64,000 bases of DNA from Opisthorchis felineus (Eukaryota > Platyhelminthes > Trematoda > Opisthorchiida > Opisthorchiidae). Below are positions 50,501-63,500 of the stretch, piece after piece. The notes below the pieces were generated by a model. That model did no database searches. It was not told the origin of the DNA and saw only the letters and a program-made list of their open reading frames with translations. The stretch covers positions 633,591-697,590 of the forward strand of contig SJOL01008365.1 of the NCBI GenBank assembly GCA_004794785.1, given 5' to 3'. The stretch's first letter is position 1. The number at the start of each line of letters is the position of its first letter. The position numbers were made by a program, and so were the translations under genes.

Positions 50501-53021
50501 ATTGTTTGAGCAGTTACCTCGCGGTGAGTCCAGAGCACAACTTGATGGACAAACTGTTTTTGCGATTTATTTGTTCACTCATTATAAACCGATAGAAAAA
50601 GCGTAACTTGCGTGAATAAACCGAAAAGTAATAATATCAACACTGGACTGTAAAAGAAAGCAAAATAAAACCAGACCTCCACCAGTGAGTGAAATTGACA
50701 AGGCCCCTTGCGTCATAGTTGATCTGGCTTGTAGCCAAAGGTCAAACCACGGAATTCTAGGTGTGCATGCGGATGCATTCTGAGTAAATTATGAGTTTAC
50801 GGGCTGGGACTGAGCAACCAAATAACAAGTGTCCGTGCTGTAAGCAATCAGTGATATTGAACGGACGTTGGTTGATGGATGGGCGGTTGGTGGAGTTCCC
50901 GCATTCGATGCCAGGATCAATCGCGTATCGTGTAGCAGTAGGATGAGCGACCGTGACCGTCGTCATAAACGTCTATGCCCTTACTTTCTTTTGTGATAAT
51001 CTCGGTATTAAAACCTATGAGCCGTTTTAACCTACGGAAAAGACTACGAAGACAGGTTTGCTGATCTGGGTTTCGAAATCACCAATATGTCTCATGTACT
51101 AATTGTATGCTTTTTGAAGAGTAATACTAATAATTTGTTGATTGCCAATACAGCCTGCTGGAGAATGAATTGCACAAAAGGCGATGCGAACCATCTTTAT
51201 CGTTCTTGCATCGGTTTTGCAGACTATGCAGAACTTATTTAAGTTTTGACACTAATTAAATGTGAAAATGTAAACTCCTCTCGTTTTGTCTAGAATCGAG
51301 GGTGTTAAACACACAAGTCCGTCCTATAATGCAACAAGACTAACAAAAACCACACTCATCACCATTACCACCGATGTGAGAAGCATACGGCGTTATCGAT
51401 TGCAGACCTTCGCAACTCTGAGAAACTTGCACTTATGAATAAGATTACATTTCACATTTCGCAATATTTTTCTGACGATTTCGCCGACAATTAGCAGAAA
51501 GCCTTTGCGCGATTTGCATGCTGGTTGTGAAACACCAGACATTTTACAAGCCCCGATTGAGGTGACCAAGGGTATTATTCTTATTAAGATAACAGGAACA
51601 CTTTCTCCGGATAGCTAGTAGGAAATTTCGCTAAATGGTTGTGCATATTCATCAAACGAAATTCTTCTTTGACGCCGAAAGGAAATGGGTGAAACTTTAG
51701 CCCTCTTAGATGCCTTAAATTATCAGATAACGACTGCTTGGCACATATTAAACTACCAGATCTATAAAGGGAAACATCATCTTAGCTTCTCTAATTATAG
51801 GGGAACGTAGACTTTGATACCGGTGTACCGATGGATACTACTGATGAGGCATGCAATTAGTATGTGACTTTCTCGTAGCTCTGCCTTGATCTAATGGAAG
51901 GTGGGATTTATTACGGAATTTTTGGAACTGACTTGCAGCATTCGTTTACAATTGCGTGGTAGTCAATGAATATCCAGGAAAGTTCTAGAAGATACGTTCA
52001 AGAAGAAGACGGATATTCAGTTTTTAAAAACAAGGTGCATATGAGATGTCCAACAGTCTGCAAATGTGTTTAGTTGGTGTTTTCTAATAGATAACTCCGC
52101 GGCGAAGGGCTTTCCTCCTTTCACCGGTAGTAGATATGAAATGGGTCAGTTTTGAAGCCACCTTGGTAACACCCAAATCAGGTGATTTCGTTCTGGTGGT
52201 TATTACTCCAAGGGTTCCCACAGGAGTGTGACTGCGTTCAAAAACGTTGAAGGTATGTAGTGGCTATTCATGATACCGCTGACAAAATACCACCCCTACA
52301 ATTCAGAGAATAACTTGTCTACATGTAAAGGGTACCCCCACATCGACCGAACTGTGAAATTATAGCTCCTTTCGACAATATCGGACACCACCCACGAAAT
52401 TCTTGGTGAATTCCAGCCCACGAAACGCCTTTACTTTAAATGATGAAATAAAAAATAGGTTTTGCTATTTAGACAACATATCACAAATTCGAAGTCAAAA
52501 GCCGTTGCATTTCCAAATTCATAGTAAGAGCTATGGTTAACTGAAAATATTTTTCAGTGTTAAGCAAAAAAATACGGTCGTTCTGAAGCGGACAATTAAT
52601 GTCTGTTTGGGAAAGATATGGCTGATTTTGGTTGAACAACTTGTCATCAAGATAGACATTGGTAATTGTTTTTGGTATCACTTGTTTCGGTGAATGTGGT
52701 TAAAGTTAGCAGGTAAAACGAGTGTCAGACGAATACGAAGAACCTAATTCGCAATAAATAAAGATCCAGAACAATTGAGGCTCTTCTGGTTAAAATTCTG
52801 TGTACTGGAATTTAAATACGAGAGAATGATATGCAATAGTTTTGTCCAATTGGCGACCGTAGGGGTGTCACATATCAAATCGTTTGTATGTACCAGAAGT
52901 GGCTGATAACTTGTCTTCGTGCGGGTGTAATGTATAGCTCTTTCTTCGATATGGACAAACGCAGCTTGGACTGGTCAGAATATAAGTGCAAAAGTAATCG
53001 TGTACTGAACTGAAGTCTTAC

Positions 53022-53049
53022 CTGAACCGGAACGATAACGTTCTGGATG
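53022..53049 (-). CDS. RhoGAP-domain protein, 28-nt internal exon
   Basis: The micro-exon lies between acceptor TTCAACGAACAG and donor GTAAGA. It enters in phase 1 (completing GCA with the G left by the exon at 53160-53210) and leaves AG in phase 2, which completes AGT with the terminal exon at 38569. It encodes SRTLSFRF plus split codons. Evidence is splice consensus and phase only. Another acceptor seven bases later would leave the wrong phase for the terminal exon. Confidence 0.4.
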
Positions 53050-53159
53050 CTGTTCGTTGAAAGATGGAACGAAAAGGGAGATGCACAGGTAGAATGCGTT
53101 AAAAGGAGGAAAATTATTCAATAATTGAATTTTTGGCCTTAAAACAGATTGGCTCATAC

Positions 53160-53210
53160 CTGGATATACCAGACATTGTATCGGTGAAGCGATCTGCCAA
53201 GGAATATCCA
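53160..53210 (-). CDS. RhoGAP-domain protein, 51-nt internal exon
   Basis: Acceptor TTGTCGTTCACTAG and donor GTATGA bound a 51-nt exon that is phase 1 at both ends. It fits the A left by the RhoGAP exon upstream (giving an internal Met codon) and the following micro-exon. It encodes DIPWQIASPIQCLVYP, of no recognised motif. Support is splice consensus and phase. Confidence 0.45.
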
Positions 53211-53710
53211 CTAGTGAACGACAACCAAAGTGATTTCGCCTGATCATGGGGTTATCGTTCTTGAAAAACAATCTCATTCGCCGGCTATGCAAACAAGTAG
53301 TACGACATGTAGGTCCATGTTTAAAGATGACAACGAATCAAGCGAGATAGAAATGAACATATCTGTGGTATGAGCAGTCCGGTGCATATTTAGGAAAATT
53401 TTGGGAAAATTACTTTTGCCTGTAGGACAGAAAGCTGAATCACTGGTTGCGGTTGGTAAAAAATCCATCAAGTGCGCACACAGTGATACAAATCCACCCC
53501 GTACAACACGGAGGCCACAGATGTTTGGTTTTATTACTCTTAAAAGAGTTTATCAGCTAGGACTACTGAATATGCAAGCTGGGGTGTGTCTTTTAAAAAA
53601 GCCGAAACACATGGTTTGAAAAAGTGGGAAACGGCCAACTAGTGTTCTATGTGTTCTATGTAACTGTGGCTAATACTTATCCTGAATATCGTTCCGTAAT
53701 ATCAACTTAC

Positions 53711-54051
53711 TCCTAACTGTTGACTCATAGCTGAGTTCGTTCTGCGCTGCCTCCATTGCTTGCCAGATGGACTGATAGTATCTGAGCAGCTCACGGTGTG
53801 GACCTGTACCATCGGAGAGAATACTAGCAGTAAACTGTGGGTGCAAAAGTGAGACCACTATTTGGGTTGCGAGCAGCGCTTCTTCATGATTTGGTACACT
53901 GTTTGGTCGCTGGATAATATTCGGTCCCCACACTGTGCCCAAAGCATCCGTAGACATCCGATTCAGATGTTCATGATCCCGTATATGTGCCAAAAGGTGG
54001 ATTAGCAGTGTAAGCAGGGTCTGATTGACCTTTGGAAGCTTTTTTATTAAT
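53711..54051 (-). CDS. RhoGAP domain exon (Rho GTPase-activating protein)
   Basis: The minus strand encodes LIKKLPKVNQTLLTLLIHLL, then AHIRDHEHLNRMST and DALGTVWGPNIIQRPN. This is the C-terminal half of a RhoGAP domain: the LPxxN turn, the long helix with LxxLxxHL, the conserved Asn in LNRM, and the LGxVWGPNI strand-loop (usually VFGP). RhoGAP proteins speed GTP hydrolysis by Rho, Rac or Cdc42. The exon starts at 54051 after a pyrimidine-rich acceptor ending CCCAAAAG and ends before donor GTAAGT at 53710-53705. It is phase 2 at the start and phase 1 at the end, giving 113 whole codons. The MSTxxLGxVxGP pattern resembles the ARHGAP12/15/27 group, but that subfamily call is tentative. The arginine finger lies in an upstream exon. 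Confidence 0.9.
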
Positions 54052-54487
54052 CTTTTGGGAGAAAATCAAGAACAGGTTGGAGAGGCGTTTGTTAGGGTCA
54101 ACCGGGCGTTAGAATAACAAAGACTGGCGAGGAGTGGCGAGTGTCGAGATTTGACCTGAACTATTCACAACAATATTGCTACAATCCAAATGCATTCACC
54201 ACCTAAGCAAAGTGCAATTAGATAGATATGATGATTCATGTGAGATACATCTCTGGAATGAAACCCACTAAATGGGTGGAGCTTTTTCCTAGAATATTTT
54301 CCAAAGCCAATGTGATCTTCTTGATTACGAATCAACCTAAAACACACTCCGGTATGACTGGATATTACTAATTAATTATGCAGTCCTCTATGAATTTTAT
54401 TTTCCTTATTACACAGGGAAGTAATCCACTAAACAGGTCGAATATGAATAACTGAACTGTTGGTAATGTGACGTCTAGTCGGGTCAC

Positions 54488-54569
54488 CCCATTTTAAATG
54501 AAGGAAGAGCTTGCGAATAAGTGATCGCAACAGAGATTTATCCTCCAGTTCATAGCTTAGAATTTCATC
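54488..54569 (-). CDS. Probable upstream RhoGAP exon
   Basis: A strong acceptor (AACTTAGTTTTTTCCCAACAG) precedes DEILSYELEDKSLLRSLIRK, then LFLHLKW, with a possible donor GTGACC at 54487. EDKSLLRSLIRKLFLHL aligns without gaps to the RhoGAP helix that normally reads ED-x-H-V-V/A-x-x-L-K-x-F-x-R-E-L before the PEPL motif. The match is by pattern, not identity. Its end (phase 1) does not fit the exon at 54051 (phase 2), so an exon for the PEPL segment is missing in between. Confidence 0.35.
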
Positions 54570-55089
54570 CTGTTGGGAAAAAACTAAGTTCAAAGAAAAA
54601 CGTTTAGAATGATTGTTGCCGGAATTGCTTCCTACTGTCACAAGGATAAAGAACGGACGGGAAAAACTCTCACATATGTGAATGTTCAACTGGATAGATA
54701 AACATTTGGCTACATTTTCATGTCACGTGACGCCATGTTTGATTTCATATGCAGTTTTGGAATCTTTTTATCCGTTTTCAGTGCACACTGATAGTCGCTA
54801 AGTTTCCGGAACCCTAAAGATAGGATAGGCGGGAATACGTACATCAAGGAAGGCCCTGGCGCTACACCAGTTATAACAAGCACACTATGCAGTTGCGAAC
54901 GCATCATCAGAACTAGGGTCGACTAAAGGCATTACTACGGCATAAAAATATTTTTGTTACAGCCGTTTATTATGAATTACCTCGCTAAAACTGCGTCGCG
55001 TCGAGTGTCGATCGCGTCTTCAAGTTTCTTGGCGTTCTTTCTAATTCACCAATTATTATAACATGTACATCGTATATATTACATACTTG

Positions 55090-55128
<39 letters not shown>

Positions 55129-57258
55129 CTGTGTGTAGTCAACGGTGTCAACTTTCGTCTCACAGGGTAGCTCTAGGTGCAATGTAAGTGCTTTACTATT
55201 TATTAAACTGTAGCAATGGTCCCGTAACACTACAGGTTAAAACCTACTTCAAACTCTAGACGAGTTTTCACCGCAAATTATTCCAATAATCTCCTGGGTT
55301 TTTGAATCACTGGTTTTACCGAATCCAACGAAAATTATGGGTCAGTTGGAGTGCCACTGAGCCGGTCGCCACAGAGAACAAATACAAACATGATCGATTT
55401 GCATTATTACGCTTTTATCTCCATTGAGGCAATTTTCGACCGACAAATAGATCCGCTCCTCCACCCCCTTCGCTATTCCGCAATTGATCACGCACTCAAC
55501 CCGAGCAAACCTATTCATTACTGGAGGTGGTAACCCACCGACTCTTTAGGCCTGCCGTGAGAAGCAAACCTGAATAAAACCGCTCATTAACTCAGCACTT
55601 CTCAAAGCCCAACACCAATTGAGCTTCAGCTGTTCCATAGGCGGGAAGTATGAACACAATAACTACATAAGATTGTTACAGCCTGTGCACGATGGTAAAC
55701 AGATCCCTCTCATCCCTAATCACCTCTTTCTGTCGATCGGCGTTTTCCGCCCCTCGCTTTTATCTCACCAACCCCTTGAGATACGTTGTTTGCATACAGC
55801 TTACACCGCTCTTACGAACGGATGCGTTAGAACGTTCATTCACTACTTTTTTATCATCTATTCGTTTTAAAAAACTACTTTTAAAAATCTGACAGGTTTC
55901 ACCTTTGGCCGACATAAGGTATGGTTTCCAAACTGTGAAGCTATTTTGTCATATCCGTACCGCAAACATCAGGACATATAGTTTGTGTGAGTCCACTCTC
56001 CAAGTGTCTATCAACCGCACCGCATAATGATCTGGTATACGTGCTCACTATATGAGCGGGCTTCAATGATGGTTTCTATTTTCTACCACGTTGAACCATG
56101 AATAGCTGTGCTGAGAAGATAACCAACTTTCGAATAGAGGTCACAGTCCATGACAGTAAACAAGAGCGTTTTCCTTCAGCCAGGAGTTGGCGCATGACTC
56201 CTCCCTTGAAGATGGGTCCGTCAATTTCTTTCTTGGAGTGACCTTTACCTAAGGATTCTGGCAAACGTATTTTAGTGGACTGCCACATTCTTACCCCTCT
56301 TCCCTATACATGTCGATTTTTCCAATAGGATGAGAAAGTTAGATCTACCACTGATTCTCTCAAGAAGTTCCAGAATTTATCTGCTCTTTGCCCACTACAG
56401 TGGTATTCTGGGTTGGATAACTTTGATGGCAAATCATGACTGTTCCTTTGCACTTTCCGTTCTGGGACTCAGTATTTTTGTGTCATCCCAATCCCGTTTG
56501 GTTTAACCTGGGCCCCCAATCCGCCAACCTCATTTTCGTTAGGTTGACTTTGTACAAAGGAGGGTATTCCTTCAGCCGGCTACTATTCAGTTAACAGTGA
56601 TAGGACTTGGGTTTTTGGCAATTTTTATCTGGTTTCGGAGGCACGAAAGGCCCAGAAGAGTCATTCATCTAAACATATCCTCCCGAACTCCAAAGCGCAA
56701 TTTTTTTCACTCAAAAACACTAGATTTTGCATTGACTCCATGTTACTGTCCCAAGAAGCTCAGAAAAATATGCATCATTGTGCTTTCATAATCAACCCGA
56801 CCAGACTAAACATACTTTAAGAAAGTTGTGAGTTGCCTGAAGAGACCAGACGAATTCTGGAGCATATGAAGAGCTAGAACAGGTTGTGTAAAAGTATTTC
56901 TGCCAAAATCATCAGAATGCCGATGAAACATGCAATAATAGATTATAGATCATCCAGAATCTTGAAACCGATCACTAACATATGTTTTTAATGCTGGAAT
57001 CCTTAAGTTTACCCTACCAAGACTAATTGTTTGGAACCAACCAGAATGAATATAGGGAACGAAAACATCTCGAGCCTGGTGGCCTTCCACATGGACATTT
57101 TGCCTTGGTGACATGTAATGCAACCGGAAAGTAAGCAAGTTGCGCGTACATAGGCCGTTCTTTAAGGAAATCGCTTGACTTACTCGGTAGAACTGCTATC
57201 GCTTGATAAACGTTGCAAAAACGCAAATAGTTCTTAACATAATGCGCCCTACATTATC
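54570..57258. other. Stretch without a clear gene
   Basis: It may contain further 5' exons of the RhoGAP gene. The only hint is a minus-strand GSGNLATIS after a TATCTTTAG acceptor at 54813. A perfect AT dinucleotide run lies at 55092-55126. The minus frame at 56076-56288 contains KKEIDGPIFKGGVMRQLLAE, which looks protein-like but is unassigned. Confidence 0.45.
55092..55126. repeat. AT dinucleotide microsatellite
   Basis: About 17 uninterrupted AT units. Confidence 0.95.
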
Positions 57259-57271
57259 GTGAAACTGGAAC

Positions 57272-57633
57272 ATGCTGAGGTACGCCAGATGGTCTTAGGA
57301 AGAAGGAACTCTCCCGCGATAGATGAATTACTCACGCTTCATAGGCTGCGCTGGTTGGGACATGTACTTCGCATGCCAGAAGACCGCCTGCCTCGCAGAG
57401 CTATCTTCGCCCAACCCTGTGCCGACTGGAAGCGACCGAGAGGTGGACAGTGTATGACCTGGCAACGAAGTACGAAAACACTAACCAGTAAACTTAGTCG
57501 GGTGGGCAACTGCCGCCTCCCTGGATGGGGCCCCCGGGACTCTACTCACCAGTGGTTAATGACATTAGCATAAATGGCCCAATCGCGTAGTCAGTGGCGG
57601 TCGTGCATCAAAGCTATCGCCTTCAATGCGTAG
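57272..57633 (+). pseudogene. RTE reverse transcriptase C-terminal tail
   Basis: The frame, open from the truncation point, encodes AEVRQMVLGRR, then ELLTLHRLRWLGHVLRMPED and RLPRRAIFAQP. It continues GGQCMTWQRS, RLPGWGPRD and DMAQSRSQWRSC (a stop precedes this last block at 57571-57573). The HRLRWLGHVLRMP and WGPRD segments mark the C-terminal tail of flatworm RTE proteins, downstream of the reverse transcriptase. Nothing upstream of this tail was inserted. It covers the part missing from the 30-32.5 kb copy. Confidence 0.9.
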
Positions 57634-57770
57634 CTACCCAATTTCCGAACAAACTGAACACCCTATCGCCTTCAAGGCTTGGCTGTATGTCCCACACTCC
57701 CGTTTTCCGGTGATCGAAACTGTAGCAGCTGGAACCAATGTGCATATGGTACACGGTTTATAGCTGATAA

Positions 57771-58435
<665 letters not shown>

Positions 58436-58446
58436 GAAACTGGAAC

Positions 58447-59220
58447 GAAATTCACATATTTTCGCCTTCTACGGGCCTTATTCGAGCAGGCCTGTGGGTT
58501 CAATTTCAGCATGAATACTGATTCACGATCACTTCAATCATCTCTTCAATGTTCATTTTCGGACCACACGTGGATCAGTGTCATCGAACAGGAAGCTGGC
58601 CTTGAGACCACCTGAATTTTTCCATTTGCCATTTTATAACATACTGCTGCGTGGAATTAAGTAGTGTACATTTAAAGCAAAATGCATGAGAGCCCTCACC
58701 CACATGTGCGTCACTTGTTTTCCTTTTTTTGCTACGAGGTTGAAGAACAGACAAAATCCTAGTAACAATAGCAACAATACAACACATGCATGCACTTTAT
58801 GTAAGGCTGCAAGGCTTATCGAATTTTGTCTCGTCATTCCAGTTATTGTTCCAGGTGTTTCGAGAGCTGAGTTTACAGGTGTGTAGATCACAAGATTTAG
58901 GGTTTACTGGATATGCCGGACACTGCCAGACTAGTTTGGGAGAATACTGATCATTTCTGAAACATAAATATAAAGACGAAGTAACATAGGTATGCTCCAG
59001 TGAACTCCAGACTTAAATCCAGAGTTGGAAACTGGTATCTTTGGTCGCCGCAGGGGCTTCCTGCTCATACGCGAGTGATCCAATACAACATCCATTATAT
59101 TCGTTTTCATCCTTGTGGTAGACAACTAAATAATCTCAAACTGTACCACGTATGACGCGTTAGACTGCAAATTCATGTTTGGCAACCTACGTACCATGGA
59201 TAATCATGTTATTGGTAACC
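58447..59220. other. Gene-free spacer between two RTE insertions
   Basis: No recognised feature. Confidence 0.5.
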
Positions 59221-59544
59221 ACCAGAGCAATGCCACCCCGCGGAAACACCGAGCCAGGCCCAGTAGCGCCAAAAGGCCCAGTCGCCCTTCAATGGCGCTC
59301 GTTCATCCAAGCTGCTGCCTTCAACGCATAGCTCCATTCCCAATCCCCCACTCAACAGTTCACTGACAGTCCTGTATTTACTCACCAATTTATCAGCTCC
59401 TGCTTCCAATGCGCAGCTACCTACCCCACCTCCACAAATCATCGGTGAACGAAACTGTGGCAGCTACAACCACTATACGACAAGTACGCGGTTCTTACAG
59501 CTGATAATGATGATGATGATGATGACCAGAGCAATGCCACCCCG
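59221..59544 (+). mobile_element. Short 5'-truncated RTE insertion with target-site duplication
   Basis: ACCAGAGCAATGCCACCCCG occurs at 59221-59240 and again at 59525-59544. The similarity continues imperfectly for about 15 more bases (GGAAACACCGAGCCA against GGAAATACAGAGCCA), so the duplication may be about 35 bp. The insert starts GGCCCAGT, matches the 57.58-57.77 kb RTE 3' end (GGCGCTCGTTCATCCAAGCT, TGTGGCAGCT, GTACGCGGTTCTTACAGCTG) and ends in about six ATG/GAT units. It has no coding capacity. Confidence 0.85.
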
Positions 59545-60399
59545 GGAAATACAGAGCCACAGCTACGAGGACTAGACCACATTGCACATATTGACTTTGA
59601 GATAATGACTTCAACACTGATGGAGGAAGGTTAACTATGTCAAAGGACTATTGTACTACAGGCTTCATCATCACCCAGTGCACCGTACCGCGTAGTCTGA
59701 GATAATATTTATCCACCGCTAGAACAACTGTGTGCTCCGACTCCATCCAAAATCGTATATGTAATTGTGGCATTCTCTGGTTGTGGGCAACCAGGTTCGC
59801 GGTCCTCTTGCCAAACAAACCCTCGTACAAGAATAGGCAGACAGAAAGTACAAGGAGACTATCCTTATAATGCCAGGTCTTGGCACCCCCTAGGCGTTAA
59901 CTCTTCTACTCATATCCGAAAAGTAGGATGGAGACTGTGTAGAGAAAAGCTGGCAAAACATGGGCCGACATCTCTGACTCAAGCGGGACAGGTACCATGA
60001 GTTCTAACTAAAGTTGTGCGAAATAGCGAAATCATGACACGAAGAAAACGTAATGAGAGTTTTCTTAGAATTTCCGGATATTTTATGAGAGAGGGTAGCC
60101 AAAGTGTTCACGGCATGTGTCACAAGATTGCCAGTCTTCTTAGCGTACCCAGTATAGAGGAACATATGACTATTAAAAGGATACTAACGCTGGGAATCTG
60201 GAGAAGCTAAACCACTAGCAATAAACGGAGTAACTCAGCTTATCGTGGTAAAGTTTGGAAACCCTGGACATTGTGCCCGCTTCCTAATGACGGTTGAGAC
60301 CAACAATATAACCACAAAAGATGGACTATCGTTAGCTCCTGACTACTCACGCAAAGAGTAACTCGCTAGTAGTGCGGGGAGATATTGGAGTTTGCAACT
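59545..60399. other. Gene-free stretch
   Basis: No family recognised. Frames at 59648-59830 (minus) and 59767-60000 (plus) overlap on opposite strands and neither has support. Confidence 0.45.
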
Positions 60400-60545
60400 G
60401 AGATTCCGTAGTGTCAGTAAATCCGATATATGCTGAAAAGCCGAGAAGCACTTTACAGCTGTTTCATCCTTATTGGGAAATATCAGCAGTGCGTATCTCA
60501 CGAAACTCCAGGGAGTTTCGAACCCGCGACCTGCCGGCTAGTGGT
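60400..60545 (-). repeat. B-box SINE-like repeat, copy 6 (best preserved)
   Basis: On the minus strand this copy contains GCGGGTTCGAAACTCC, a near-perfect pol III B-box (GGTTCGANNCC; 60512-60524 in plus coordinates). It is followed by GTTTCGTGAGATACGCACTG, CCCAATAAGGATGAAACAGC and GTGCTTCTCGGCTTTTCAGC. The B-box next to a tRNA-like GCCGGCAGGTCGC suggests a tRNA-derived SINE head. The A-box was not identified. Confidence 0.65.
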
Positions 60546-63500
60546 CCGAATAATTGATTGTTTAGCAACGATCGGATGATCAACGTTGTGATTAGCTCGC
60601 ACTTAGACAGCATACAGTGCCACTCATTCTTCAATCACGGAATCCACATCAAGTTATCACATGCTGGATTGCTCCTAAAGTGACGACTTCCCAGATGGAA
60701 GTTCCACTCGTCTTGCGAAATTATTCTTCCTCAGGACTTACAGATTGCTGGTAGTACGTGGATACTTGGGAGTTTTCGGTTAAAATCTCTTCACAGGAAC
60801 ACAAGTGAACAGAACAGTTAACCGTTTGTTTTTGTAGACAGGCGAGATAGCCAAAGTTCACGGGTTCAAGATACTAGACACTTATTTGTCACTTGTCTTT
60901 GTTCTGTGTACGCGATTGTAATTCCAACTTCATTGACTGTACTTAGTGGAATATGACTATCTCAACATTACCGGGTTAACTGCCTAGGATACCCTTCTAC
61001 GGTCGAGCGTTCAGTCAGTTAGTTCCAGAACTCCACTGAAACTCACGTGATATAAGAATGAAACGTGCAAACTGTGGAGATGAACTTTAGAATGCAAAGT
61101 CAAAACTAAATTTGGAAACTCGTACTACCCAATCCCAGACAAAAGAATAGTCTAACCAAGGCTCCATTCGTCCGGGAATGGTTATTATCTTCATTTAGCT
61201 AGTTCAATCTGACAATTTTATTTTAGATCATGGTTACACCGAAGATTTATGTTAACCTCTGAGGTTGGCACACTGCATTTCCTAGGTCTGAAAGAAGGAT
61301 TCCACAAACAGACAATGATGGCATCCAAGAAGAAATGGTACTGCTCAACAAAGTTGCTCTTTGGTTGTGCTCCCCATCAATGACAAAGCAAAGAACGCAA
61401 AGAAAATCCATGACAATTATGCAAACAGTCAGAATCTGGTTTCCATTTCTACTTACGCTTCCATTTGAGGAATCCGTTCGTCAACTGACGGAGTGCGCAC
61501 CACTTGAACCCATTCATTCCAGTTCTCGTCGCCCAACAAATGCCCTGGAATCTCGTTGAAAAACCTCTGTACAGGAACAAATTGAAGCCGGGTGTGCGAC
61601 AAGGTAGAAATTAGATTTCACAGTTGTCTTTGTTTCGAGCACCATTACTACTGTAACAGTCCGTTGCACATCTTAATCAAACTAAGCCAACGAAAAGCAA
61701 AAAATAATGTCATCAAGCTACGGGCAAACGAACCGAGATTGAAAAAGCGCAATTGTTATTCTGAAACTCGAAGAACCAATGAAAAAGAGCAATAATGTAC
61801 ACCCTGAACTTGCAAACCTCGAGTGTCTATTGGACAACCTAAGTCAGCATCCTACCTCACCTCTCTGATTATTTCATAGAATTTTGTTTTTCATTGACTT
61901 TTCTCTGCACTTCCAAATGCAAACAAACGCAAACAAAAGACAAACAATATTTAGAAGCCCATTGTAAGCTGTGGTAAAAGATATGAATGTCCATTCTTAG
62001 TCTGAAGGTATGTTTGGGGGAAGCGGAAGTAAACTATGAAATCATCAAGGAAACTGGTGGGTGCTCGGATTGTCACGGTGAAGTCCCGAAATTAAGGAAT
62101 GCCATTAGTTTGTTATCAAGATCTGTAATAACAGCCCCAACATACCGCATAAGTACGAACAAACAGCCTTCTTTGACAACTTTTCATAAGATCAAATAGC
62201 CCATTACAGTTTTAGTGCCAGTTGTCATGGATATTTTTAGCGCCTTGATAACCTCAGAGTCCACAAAATCAATCTTTGCGCGCAATGGACTACGCTCTGC
62301 CTAGATTTACGCAATCTTTAATAATAATCTCTTTCGTATCCCCCTGCCATTTCGTAGCTTACGATAAAGAACCAGTTGGCAAAAGAATCTGTAGGAGACC
62401 AAAACGGTTCAAAGGGCCCATTTTCTAGGTTCGTCAGACAGGGCGTAAGAACAGTAAGAGTTTTGGTGCCCACATCCAGCTGTGTTGACCCTACACACAC
62501 ACGTTTACACCACTCTCGTTTGAACAGTCGTCCTCCTGTCCTTAGAGTTGAACCATTGCATGCTTGAGGTTCTATATCATTAACGTCGACGAACCGGCAC
62601 TCCACATTAGAGTATTGCCACCAAGCTGGGTTGTACGGTTGGTGAACAGTCTATTGTACCAAATTCGACATAGTTGAACAGCTGCTACAGAGTGGTAATT
62701 AAAGTCACCGTTGCTATCCAATTGGAAGAGGAGCTCCTGGTGCTTACTGGGTGTGGTTCTCAATTTGTCATGACCGACCTTAACTGCATTTACTACGCTA
62801 CTGGCCAATACATCGCCCAGGGCATTCCACACCTGTGGGAATACCTGTGTTGTTATGTTCAGAGGACTTTGAACTCCACAACTCCAATGTCGCACAAAAG
62901 GCTCAGATGGTGTGAACAGTGTTGCAACTCGGTCAGCAGTGGAGGGTGCATAGGGTCGCTAATCTGATAGCGCCTGAAATCAAGAAGGTACCAATCAGCT
63001 GGTCCAGTGACCATCGATCAGTCAAAAGCCTACTGTGATACGCAGCGGTAGTATACGTGTATCTGGTTCTGTCTACAACTCAAAAAAACTATCTTGATGT
63101 GCGCATCCGACCAAAATTGTCCTACAGATTTTAGGCCATTTATCCTACACAGATGTTGAACAAACCTTCGCATCGGTTTTGTGGCAAGTATATTGACCAA
63201 CGGTTTATAATGAAATTGCGGCGGCCTACCGAACCCAATTTTTTATAAAATTATTAGCAAGTTTAAAACGTTTGCCACTCAAAATTAAAAAAAAACAAAG
63301 TGTCTAAAAATAAAAATTCGGAGAAAATGACTTTGGTGTCCTATTATTGGATCATCACTTTTATACTGCTGCCTGAGGGTATATTTACACTCGGGTCCTC
63401 AATAGCAAGCAGTTCACTTAACAGTAGCTCACTTGATATGATAGGCACATAGCTATCAGGAGAACCTTTCCGATTTTCCAGGGGTAAAACAGAGATTTTT

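Larger units (their letters stand above)
38570..53021 (-). other. Large intron of the RhoGAP gene
   Basis: The donor GTAAGA (53021-53016) and the acceptor at 38570 bound about 14.4 kb. The intron holds two PLE copies on the opposite strand (45.3-46.05 and 47.36-47.56 kb), a possible small nested gene (39151-39383), a hairpin at 40914-40970, a run of nine C near 39783, and otherwise unassigned sequence. Further small exons of the same gene could be hidden inside. Confidence 0.5.

Noticed and set aside
54165..54347. Possible exon for the missing PEPL part of the RhoGAP domain
   Set aside because: Acceptor-like sites exist, but every frame with the required phase meets a stop before a usable donor.
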